Assembly (NCBI RefSeq): GCF_008123515.1
Contig: NZ_VSSR01000066.1
Span: 1 to 51,417 of the forward strand
From: Bradyrhizobium cytisi
GTDB taxonomy: Bacteria; Pseudomonadota; Alphaproteobacteria; Rhizobiales; Xanthobacteraceae
Reading direction: 5' to 3'
Length of the DNA: 51,417 bases
In this document: piece by piece, positions 44,969 through 51,417 of the stretch
Numbering within the stretch: position 1 is the stretch's first letter
Layout of the letters: each line of letters starts with the position of its first letter
Translations under genes and position numbers: made by a program
Notes under the pieces: model-generated
Seen by the model: only the letters and a program-made list of their open reading frames with translations
Told to the model about the DNA's origin: nothing
Databases searched by the model: none

Positions 44969-44997
44969 GCGGGCCGGCAAAAAGCCAGCCCCGCCCT
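44969..44997 (-). terminator. Stem-loop after eipA
   Basis: On the minus strand GGCGGGGCTGGC, TTTTT loop, GCCGGCCCGCC. It lies between the eipA stop and the coiled-coil gene. There is no strong U-tract. Confidence 0.45.
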
Positions 44998-45037
44998 GTT
45001 GTTAACGTGAATCCGGACCTGGAAGGGAGGAGGGGAC

Positions 45038-45646
45038 CTAGAATGGGTTCCAGGTCGCCCGCGGCGTGTATTTGAGGTAGCCGATATTGGCGCCCAGGCG
45101 CAGCCCGAGGCCGGAGCGGATCGGCACCAGCACGATGTTGTTGGACGTGAGCGCCGTCATGCCGAAGCCGCCGATGATGTAGGCTGAGCCGTCGATGCCG
45201 CCGAAGCGCTGGTAGATCGCGTTGGTGGCGGGCAGATTATAGACCAGCGTCATGGTACGCGCGCCGTCGCCGCCCCAGTCGAAGCCGAGCGACGGACCCT
45301 GCCAGTAGACGCGCAGGTCGCCGGCGTTCTTGGTGTAGAGCGTGCCTTCGCCATAGCGCAGGCCGGCGACGAACGCGCCGGAGCCTTCCTCGCCCAGGAT
45401 GTAGCCGTTCGGCAGGCCCCATTGGCTGACCGCCTTCTCGATGATCGAGGCGAGACCGCGCGAGACGTTGCCGAAGAAGCGGTGGCCGGCGTTGACGAGC
45501 TCGTCCGGCCCATAGGTGTTGGGCGTCGGGGTCCGCTGCGGCGGCGGCAGGTCCGGCGGCGGCGCAGCCGTCTGCGCGGAGGCCGGCACGATCCAGCCAG
45601 CCAGCGCTACAAGCGCCACTGCGGCAAGGCGTGATGCGAAAGTCAT
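45038..45646 (-). CDS. eipA: EipA family envelope-integrity protein (DUF1134)
   Basis: 202 residues: signal peptide (MTFASRLAAVALVALAGWIV, then PASAQ), a proline-rich linker, then the DUF1134 domain: GPDELVNAGHRFFGNVSRGL, GYILGEEGSGAFVAGLRYGE, GFDWGGDGARTMTLVYNL and IYQRFGGIDGSAYIIGGFGM. In Brucella and Caulobacter the homologue is a conserved periplasmic protein needed for envelope integrity. Intact and of family length. Transcribed divergently from the YHS gene. Confidence 0.9.
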   Translation of the reverse strand: MTFASRLAAVALVALAGWIVPASAQTAAPPPDLPPPQRTPTPNTYGPDELVNAGHRFFGNVSRGLASIIEKAVSQWGLPNGYILGEEGSGAFVAGLRYGEGTLYTKNAGDLRVYWQGPSLGFDWGGDGARTMTLVYNLPATNAIYQRFGGIDGSAYIIGGFGMTALTSNNIVLVPIRSGLGLRLGANIGYLKYTPRATWNPF

Positions 45647-45739
45647 AAAAGAACCCCTGGTATCGATTCCGGTCCGCTTCCCTTAACCTGACGCCAACAG
45701 GCACGGTTCTAGGTTGCGCCGGATGTCCCCTCGACTCGG

Positions 45740-46273
45740 ATGTTATCCGCAGCAACTATGACGGCACAACGGCAGGAAGATAGCCCTTTGCGCCCCGGAA
45801 TTGCCTTGATCGGCCGTCTGGTCTGCCTGCTGGCGGGCATTTGGTTCGTCTGCTCCGGGGTGCCGACGCAGGCTGCCACCACCGAGCGGATCGTCGTCAA
45901 TCGTTTCTCGGGTGTCGCCATCGAGGGCTTCGATCCCGTGGCCTATTTCGTCGATGGCGGCCCCGAGCAGGGCACGGCGGAGTTCGAGGCCAACCTGTGG
46001 GGCGCGGTCTGGCGCTTCCGGAACGAGGGCAACCGGGCCTCCTTCCTGGCCCATCCCGACATCTACGGCCCGCAGTTCGGCGGCTACGACCCGGCCGACA
46101 TCGCGCGCGGCGTGACCATCGCCGGCAATCCCCGCTTCTTCGTGATCTCGGCGCAGCGGCTCTATCTGTTCAGCCGCGAAGCCAACCGCGACGCCTTCGC
46201 CGCCGATCCGGAACGCTTCCTGTATGAAGTCGGCAAGCGCTGGCCGGCGCTGCAGGACAAGCTCAGTCAATAG
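45740..46273 (+). CDS. YHS-domain protein
   Basis: 177 residues with an N-terminal membrane helix/signal (IALIGRLVCLLAGIWFVCSG). The YHS-like domain starts at VAIEGFDPVAYFVDGGPEQG and includes FRNEGNRASFLAHPDIYGPQ, then FGGYDPADIARG and AFAADPERFLYEVGKRWP. YHS domains are associated with metal or heme handling, but here only the fold is evident. Its stop overlaps the end of cysQ by 11 bases, tail to tail. Confidence 0.85.
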   Translation: MLSAATMTAQRQEDSPLRPGIALIGRLVCLLAGIWFVCSGVPTQAATTERIVVNRFSGVAIEGFDPVAYFVDGGPEQGTAEFEANLWGAVWRFRNEGNRASFLAHPDIYGPQFGGYDPADIARGVTIAGNPRFFVISAQRLYLFSREANRDAFAADPERFLYEVGKRWPALQDKLSQ

Positions 46274-47087
46274 GCATGACCGCTGCGGCATCGCCCCAGG
46301 CGACGAACGCGGGGATGATGAAGCGATTGTCGCCACGCTCGCCGAACCGGATCTCGCCGCCCTTGCCGTCGGTCACCTTGCCGCCGGCTGCCGTGACCAC
46401 GGCGCAGCCCGCCCCGACGTCCCATTCCGAGGTCGGCCCGAAGCGCGGATAGATGTCGGCGCTGCCCTCGGCGATCCGGCCGAATTTGACCGCGGAGCCA
46501 CACATCTTCCTGACGGCGTTGGGCCGGCTGTCGATGAAGGCTTCGCTTGTGGGGTCGCCGTGCGAGCGACTCACCGCCGCGACCCAGGGCTCGCCGAGCC
46601 CGGGCAGTTTGCGGGTCCGGATCGGCTCGGCAGCGCCGATGGTGGCGCCGTCAAACGTCACACGCTCGGCGCCGCGGCCGACGATGCCGCGCCAGAGCAG
46701 CCCGAGCGCGGGTGCGGCTACGATACCGAGCAGCGGCACGCCCTCGGTCACGAGGGCGAGGTTGACGGTGAACTCATCGCGCCCGGCGACGAACTCCTTG
46801 GTGCCGTCGAGCGGGTCGATCAGGAAGAAGCTGCCGCGAAACGGCGGCGAGGCGAGCTGGCACCGCTCCTCCGAGAGCGACGGTACATCGTTGGCAAGGC
46901 TGGTCAGCCCCTCCGCAATGATGCGGTCGGCGGCGAGGTCGGCCTCGGTCACCGGCGAGCCGTCCTGCTTGCCGTCGACCCGCATCGCCGCGCGGTTGAC
47001 CGCGAGGATCGCCTCGCCGGCCTGAACCACCAGCACGGTCAGGGGCTCCATCAGCCGGAATGCGGCCTCACCGTCGATAATCCTCAC
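46263..47087 (-). CDS. cysQ: 3'(2'),5'-bisphosphate nucleotidase CysQ
   Basis: 274 residues of the inositol-monophosphatase superfamily. Metal-binding motifs are SEE (in VPSLSEERC), DPLDGTKEFVAGRDEF at about residues 92-107, and the C-terminal EWDVGAGCAVVTAAGG. DGTKEF is the signature of the CysQ branch, which removes the 3'-phosphate of PAP produced in sulfate assimilation and other sulfotransfer. Intact. Divergent from chpT with a 195-base intergenic region. Confidence 0.9.
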   Translation of the reverse strand: MRIIDGEAAFRLMEPLTVLVVQAGEAILAVNRAAMRVDGKQDGSPVTEADLAADRIIAEGLTSLANDVPSLSEERCQLASPPFRGSFFLIDPLDGTKEFVAGRDEFTVNLALVTEGVPLLGIVAAPALGLLWRGIVGRGAERVTFDGATIGAAEPIRTRKLPGLGEPWVAAVSRSHGDPTSEAFIDSRPNAVRKMCGSAVKFGRIAEGSADIYPRFGPTSEWDVGAGCAVVTAAGGKVTDGKGGEIRFGERGDNRFIIPAFVAWGDAAAVMPID

Positions 47088-47282
47088 CTGTATGCCTCAT
47101 TCATTGGCAAATCTCGCATCGGCAAATCTCGCCTATCTTCACTTGATTCGCCCGCGTCCCTTATGGCCGCTTCGAGCCTATCGCAAGCTAGCTGCCACGG
47201 GCTGGCGAATGTTAGAACCCGCAGCATCCGTCAAGCATGCGTGATTCGCCGCGTCCGCGCCGTGCAATTCCAGGAACCCTTT
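47088..47282. promoter_or_regulatory. Divergent cysQ/chpT intergenic region with direct repeat
   Basis: Contains two tandem copies of GGCAAATCTCGC separated by four bases (starting about 47104). Both genes must be transcribed from here. No specific regulator site can be named. Confidence 0.4.
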
Positions 47283-47936
47283 ATGTCCGACGCTCCGTCA
47301 CCCGGTACCGCTTCTGCTCCCGATATGCTCGAACTCGCGGCCCTGCTGTGCTCGCGGGTCTGTCATGATCTCATCAGCCCGGTCGGCGCCATCGTCAATG
47401 GGCTCGAGGTGCTCGATGACGATCCCAAGCCCGAGGACCGCGAATTCGCGCTCGACCTGATCCGCAAGAGTGCGAAGACGGCCTCCGCCCGCCTGCAATT
47501 CTGCCGCCTCGCCTTCGGCGCGGCCGGCTCCTCCGGCGCGCAGATCGACCTCGGCGATGCCCAGACCATGGCGCGCGGTCACATCGAGGACGGCAAGTGC
47601 ACGATCACGTGGAATCTGCCGCGGCTGCTGCTGCCGAAGAATCGCGTCAAGCTGCTGCTCAATATGCTCGTCGTGTCCCAGCACACGATCCCGCGCGGCG
47701 GCACACTGACGATCGATCCGATCGGCGAGGGCGAGACGATGAGCTTCCGCATCACCGCGACCGGACACAACGCGCGCCTGCCGCAGAACATCTCCGAGCT
47801 TCTGAGCGGAGCACGCGGGCCGGCTGCGGATGCGCACGCGATCCAGCCTTATTATACACGGCTATTGGCGCAGGCCTGCGGGCTCACCGTGACGCTCAGG
47901 CTAGAGGGCGAAGCCATCATCATTACCGCTTCGTAA
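47283..47936 (+). CDS. chpT: Histidine phosphotransferase ChpT
   Basis: 217 residues. The DHp-like helix LCSRVCHDLISPVGAIVNGL carries the phospho-accepting His28, and the C-terminal part is a degenerate HATPase-like fold without ATP-binding motifs (LLLNMLVVSQHTIPRGGTLT). ChpT relays phosphate from CckA to CtrA and CpdR in the alphaproteobacterial cell cycle. Its location immediately before the chemotaxis kinase gene is one I recall from other Bradyrhizobium genomes. Intact. Confidence 0.88.
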   Translation: MSDAPSPGTASAPDMLELAALLCSRVCHDLISPVGAIVNGLEVLDDDPKPEDREFALDLIRKSAKTASARLQFCRLAFGAAGSSGAQIDLGDAQTMARGHIEDGKCTITWNLPRLLLPKNRVKLLLNMLVVSQHTIPRGGTLTIDPIGEGETMSFRITATGHNARLPQNISELLSGARGPAADAHAIQPYYTRLLAQACGLTVTLRLEGEAIIITAS

Positions 47937-47958
47937 ACACGCCCTTCGCACTCAGACG

Positions 47959-47973
47959 TTAATCAAATCTTTA
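47959..47973 (+). promoter_or_regulatory. CtrA-like half-site pair upstream of cheA
   Basis: TTAA-TCAAATC-TTTA, against the CtrA consensus TTAA-N7-TTAA, with one mismatch, in the 196-base gap between chpT and cheA. It is plausible because CtrA controls motility genes in related bacteria. Such AT-rich matches also arise by chance. Confidence 0.35.
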
Positions 47974-48132
47974 CGAGGCGCTTCGGGTTGTCCGGAGCGC
48001 CTTATCTCTTTGTTGGTTCCGTTCTTTTGCACATACTCAACCAATATTAAACGCTTTGCGGTGAAGCTGGCCCCATTCTGAAATGGCGCATCACAATTCG
48101 TGCGTGTCCTCCCTGTATGAAGGCCTGTTTTC

Positions 48133-50943
48133 ATGGATGATCTGTTACGGGAGTTTCTGACGGAGACCAGCGAGAGCCTGGACACCGTGGACAATCAGCT
48201 GGTGAAGTTCGAGCAGGAGCCGAACAACGCCAAGATCCTGGATAACATCTTCCGCCTGGTCCACACCATCAAGGGTACGTGCGGCTTCCTCGGACTGCCG
48301 CGGCTCGAAGCGCTGGCGCATGCCGGCGAGACGCTGATGAGCAAGTTCCGCGACGGCATGCCGGTGACGGGGCCGGCGGTGACGCTGATCCTGTCCTCGA
48401 TCGACCGCATCAAGGAGATCCTCGCGGGCCTGGAGGCGACCGAAGCCGAGCCCGAAGGCACCGACCGCGACCTCATCGACAAGCTGGAAGCGATGGTCGA
48501 GCAGGGCATGGCGGCCATGGCGGCAATGGCTGCGGGGGCTGCTGCTCCTGCTCCCGTTGCTGACGCACCGCCGCTGGTGCCGGACGCCCCAATTGCCGCG
48601 GCGCCCGCTGCCGCCAAGGAGCTGACCACGGGCGCGCTGATCGACCAGACCCTGGAGCGTCCGCTGCGTCCGGGCGAGGTGTCGCTCGACGAGCTCGAGC
48701 GCGCCTTCCGCGAGACCGCGATCGAAGCGCCGGCGCCCGTTGTCGAGGTCAAGGCCGCGCCCGTCGCTGAGGCGCCCGCGCCTGTTGCCAGGGAAGCTGC
48801 CAAGGAAGCTGCGAAGCCGCCCAGGGAGAAGGCCGCGCCGAAGAAGTCGATGGCCGACGAGGGCGCCAGCGAAGGCGACCGCATCGCCAACCAGTCGATC
48901 CGCGTCAACGTGGATACGCTGGAGCATCTGATGACCATGGTCTCCGAGCTGGTGCTGACCCGCAACCAGCTGCTGGAGATCTCAAGGCGCAACGAGGACA
49001 CCGAGTTCAAGGTGCCGTTGCAGCGCCTGTCCAACGTCACCGCCGAGCTGCAGGAAGGCGTCATGAAGACGCGCATGCAGCCGATCGGCAATGCCTGGCA
49101 GAAGCTGCCCCGCATCGTCCGCGATCTCTCGAGCGAGCTCGGCAAGCAGATCGAGCTGGAGATGCACGGCGCCGACACCGAGCTCGACCGCCAGGTGCTC
49201 GACCTGATCAAGGACCCGCTCACCCACATGGTGCGCAACTCCGCCGACCATGGCCTCGAGACCCCCGCCGAGCGCACCGCCAACGGCAAGGGTGAGCAGG
49301 GCACCATCCGGCTCTCCGCCTACCATGAAGGCGGCCACATCATCATCTGCATCGCCGACAACGGCCGCGGCCTCAACACCGAGAGGATCAAGGCCAAGGC
49401 CGTCTCCTCCGGTCTCGCCACCGAGGCCGAGCTGGAGAAGATGTCGGAAGCCCAGATCCACAAGTTCATCTTCGCCCCGGGCTTCTCGACCGCGGCCGCC
49501 ATCACCTCGGTCTCCGGCCGCGGCGTCGGCATGGACGTGGTCCGCACCAATATCGACCAGATCGGCGGCACCATCGACATCAAGTCGGTCGCCGGCGAAG
49601 GCTCCTCCGTCACCATCAAGATCCCGCTGACGCTTGCGATCGTCTCCGCCCTGATCGTGGAAGCCGCCGGCGACCGCTTTGCGATCCCGCAGCTCGCGGT
49701 GGTCGAGCTGGTCCGGGCCCGCGCCAACTCGGAGCACCGCATCGAGCGCATCAAGGACACCGCGGTGCTGCGCCTGCGCAACAAGCTGTTGCCGCTGATC
49801 CACCTGAAGAAGCTCCTGAAGATCGACGACGGCGCGGCCTCCGATCCCGAGAACGGCTTCATCGTGGTCACGCAGGTCGGCAGCCAGACCTTCGGCATCG
49901 TCGTCGACGGCGTGTTCCACACCGAAGAGATCGTGGTCAAGCCGATGTCGACGAAGCTGCGTCACATCGACATGTTCTCGGGCAACACCATCCTGGGCGA
50001 TGGCGCGGTCATCATGATCATCGACCCCAACGGCATTGCCAAAGCGCTCGGCGCCGCCGGCTCCTCGGCCCATGACATGGCCGACGACAATGGCGCGCAC
50101 CACATCGGCAGCGGCGAGCAGACCACCTCGCTCTTGGTGTTCCGCGCCGGCTCGTCCCAGCCCAAGGCGGTCCCGCTCGGGCTCGTCACCCGCCTGGAGG
50201 AGCTCCCGGCCGACAAGATCGAGTTCAGTAACGGCCGCTACATGGTGCAGTACCGCGAGCAGCTGATGCCGCTGGTGGCCATGGACGGCGTCACCGTCGC
50301 CAGCCAGGGCGCCCAGCCGATCCTGGTGTTCGCCGACGACGGCCGCTCCATGGGCCTCGTCGTCGACGAGATCATCGACATCGTCGAGGAACGGCTCAAC
50401 ATCGAGGTCGGCGGCTCGTCTTCCGGCATCCTCGGCTCGGCCGTGATCAAGAGCCAGGCCACCGAGGTGATCGACGTCGGCCACTTCCTCCCGATGGCGT
50501 TCGCCGACTGGTTCACCCGCAAGGAGATGAAGCCGTCGATGCACTCGCAGTCGGTGCTGCTGGTCGACGACAGTGCGTTCTTCCGCAACATGCTGGCGCC
50601 GGTGCTGAAAGCGGCCGGCTACCGCGTCCGCACCGCGCCGACCGCGCAGGAGGGCCTGGCGGCGCTGCGTGCGCAGAGCTTCGACGTGGTCCTGACCGAC
50701 ATCGAGATGCCCGACATGAACGGGTTCGAGTTCGCCGAAGTGATCCGCTCCGACAGCAATCTCGGCGCGATGCCGATCATCGGCCTCTCCGCGCTGGTGT
50801 CGCCGGCAGCGATCGAGCGCGGCCGGCAGGCCGGCTTCCACGACTATGTCGCCAAGTTCGACCGTCCCGGCCTGATCGCGGCGCTGAAGGAACAGACCGC
50901 GGGCGCCGCCGGCGCCTCCGAGCTGAGCCGGGCGGCGGCGTAA
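48133..50943 (+). CDS. cheA: Hybrid chemotaxis kinase CheA with C-terminal receiver
   Basis: 936 residues. P1 Hpt domain with phospho-His44 in LVHTIKGTCGFLG. Ala/Pro-rich linker (about 130-250). Dimerisation P3 (VNVDTLEHLMTMVSELVLTR). HATPase with N box HMVRNSADHGLE and G boxes IADNGRGL and SGRGVGMDVV. First CheW-like domain (about 505-640), then a second degenerate CheW-like domain (about 660-790, TTSLLVFRAGSSQPKAVPLG). Receiver with Asp856 in VVLTDIEMPDMNG and a Lys near residue 904. Such CheA-REC fusions are known in alphaproteobacteria. Followed 27 bases later by cheW. Intact. Confidence 0.93.
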   Translation: MDDLLREFLTETSESLDTVDNQLVKFEQEPNNAKILDNIFRLVHTIKGTCGFLGLPRLEALAHAGETLMSKFRDGMPVTGPAVTLILSSIDRIKEILAGLEATEAEPEGTDRDLIDKLEAMVEQGMAAMAAMAAGAAAPAPVADAPPLVPDAPIAAAPAAAKELTTGALIDQTLERPLRPGEVSLDELERAFRETAIEAPAPVVEVKAAPVAEAPAPVAREAAKEAAKPPREKAAPKKSMADEGASEGDRIANQSIRVNVDTLEHLMTMVSELVLTRNQLLEISRRNEDTEFKVPLQRLSNVTAELQEGVMKTRMQPIGNAWQKLPRIVRDLSSELGKQIELEMHGADTELDRQVLDLIKDPLTHMVRNSADHGLETPAERTANGKGEQGTIRLSAYHEGGHIIICIADNGRGLNTERIKAKAVSSGLATEAELEKMSEAQIHKFIFAPGFSTAAAITSVSGRGVGMDVVRTNIDQIGGTIDIKSVAGEGSSVTIKIPLTLAIVSALIVEAAGDRFAIPQLAVVELVRARANSEHRIERIKDTAVLRLRNKLLPLIHLKKLLKIDDGAASDPENGFIVVTQVGSQTFGIVVDGVFHTEEIVVKPMSTKLRHIDMFSGNTILGDGAVIMIIDPNGIAKALGAAGSSAHDMADDNGAHHIGSGEQTTSLLVFRAGSSQPKAVPLGLVTRLEELPADKIEFSNGRYMVQYREQLMPLVAMDGVTVASQGAQPILVFADDGRSMGLVVDEIIDIVEERLNIEVGGSSSGILGSAVIKSQATEVIDVGHFLPMAFADWFTRKEMKPSMHSQSVLLVDDSAFFRNMLAPVLKAAGYRVRTAPTAQEGLAALRAQSFDVVLTDIEMPDMNGFEFAEVIRSDSNLGAMPIIGLSALVSPAAIERGRQAGFHDYVAKFDRPGLIAALKEQTAGAAGASELSRAAA

Positions 50944-50970
50944 CGGCTTTAGGGATCAGGAGAGACCGAT

Positions 50971-51417
50971 ATGAGCAAGAAGATGCAGATCGGCGAAGGC
51001 GCCATGGTCGAGTACGTCACCGCGATGATCGGCGGCCAGCTGTTCGGCCTGCCGATCTCCCGCGTCCAGGACGTGTTCATGCCCGAGCGCGTCACCCGCG
51101 TTCCCTTGTCCTCGCGCGAGATCGCCGGCGTGCTGAACCTGCGCGGCCGCATCGTCACCGTGGTCGACATGCGCGCCCGCCTCGGCCTGCCCAAGCCCGA
51201 GGACGGCAAGGTGCCGATGGCGGTCGGCGTCGACCTGCGCGGCGAATCCTATGGCCTCTTGATCGACCAGATCGGCGAGGTGCTGCGGCTGTCCGAGGAC
51301 GGCAAGGAAGACAACCCGGTCAACCTCGACCCCCGCATGGCCAAGCTCGCCGGCGGTGTCCACCGTCTCGACGGCCAGCTCATGGTCGTCCTCGACGTCG
51401 ATCGCGTCCTCGAGCTC
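50971..51417 (+). CDS. cheW: Chemotaxis coupling protein CheW, cut by the window end
   Basis: Starts MSKKMQIGEGAMVEYVTAMI with AGGAGAG upstream. 149 codons are visible with no stop. The CheW core is present: GQLFGLPISRVQDVFMPERV, REIAGVLNLRGRIVTVVDMR and YGLLIDQIGEVLRL. CheW bridges CheA to chemoreceptors. It is probably nearly complete, since the family is about 155-165 residues. Confidence 0.92.
   Translation, partial: MSKKMQIGEGAMVEYVTAMIGGQLFGLPISRVQDVFMPERVTRVPLSSREIAGVLNLRGRIVTVVDMRARLGLPKPEDGKVPMAVGVDLRGESYGLLIDQIGEVLRLSEDGKEDNPVNLDPRMAKLAGGVHRLDGQLMVVLDVDRVLEL

Noticed and set aside
48982..50841. 619-residue minus-strand frame opposite cheA
   Set aside because: Asp/Leu/Val repeats typical of the antisense of high-GC coding DNA. 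cheA is unambiguous.

Overview
The window looks like the right-hand edge of a Bradyrhizobium symbiosis island and the chromosome beside it. An encoded tRNA-Val (anticodon CAC, 43388-43462) has its 3' end facing left. Everything to its left is mosaic accessory DNA: IS remnants, frameshifted genes, integrase and conjugative-element fragments, and a few intact cargo modules. Everything to its right (43600-51417) is tightly packed, uniformly high-GC chromosomal sequence with no mobile debris: a coiled-coil membrane protein, EipA (DUF1134), a YHS-domain protein, CysQ, ChpT, a CheA-REC hybrid kinase and the start of CheW. The tRNA-Val site, the gibberellin operon and the bradavidin-like gene all fit Bradyrhizobium, but the genus is inferred from remembered families, not from a search.

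Left to right: 1-3.2 kb holds degenerate pieces (two SRAP/YedK C-terminal fragments, a frameshifted DUF736 gene, a group II intron maturase). An intact DUF3422 gene lies at 3.3-4.6 kb. From 4.6 to 11.1 kb come broken SDR, IS256, tyrosine-recombinase, IS66 and strawberry-notch genes. An intact 674-codon ABC exporter sits at 11.2-13.3 kb. An asd gene at 13.4-16.9 kb is split by a complete 3115-bp IS66-family element with an 8-bp target duplication and a pRiA4b-ORF3-type passenger gene.

The metabolic centrepiece is the bacterial gibberellin operon, 17.2-26.2 kb: CYP112, CYP114, ferredoxin, SDR, CYP117, GGPP synthase, ent-CDP synthase and ent-kaurene synthase, with several stop/start overlaps. 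By the published family assignments GGPS, CPS and KS make ent-kaurene, CYP117 oxidises it to ent-kaurenoic acid, CYP114 with the ferredoxin makes GA12-aldehyde, the SDR makes GA12 and CYP112 makes GA9. Ferredoxin and SDR share one frame with no stop between them, and the SDR carries a one-base frameshift before its catalytic residues. CYP115 (GA9 to GA4) is absent apart from a possible 3' scrap, and a type 2 IPP isomerase gene at the 3' end is broken and fused to an HTH fragment.

Downstream are an HExxH protein, an IS630 remnant, a groESL operon with a CIRCE-like operator, an intact IS630 transposase, broken recombinase and primase pieces, a RES-Xre toxin-antitoxin pair, a two-gene module of a ComEC-type metallo-beta-lactamase-fold protein plus a four-helix membrane protein, a truncated diaminopropionate ammonia-lyase cut by IS3 debris, and a small secreted avidin-family protein. 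The MBL/membrane-protein pair is the best candidate for an undescribed system. The GA operon's lesions and the avidin homologue are the most concrete biological observations.
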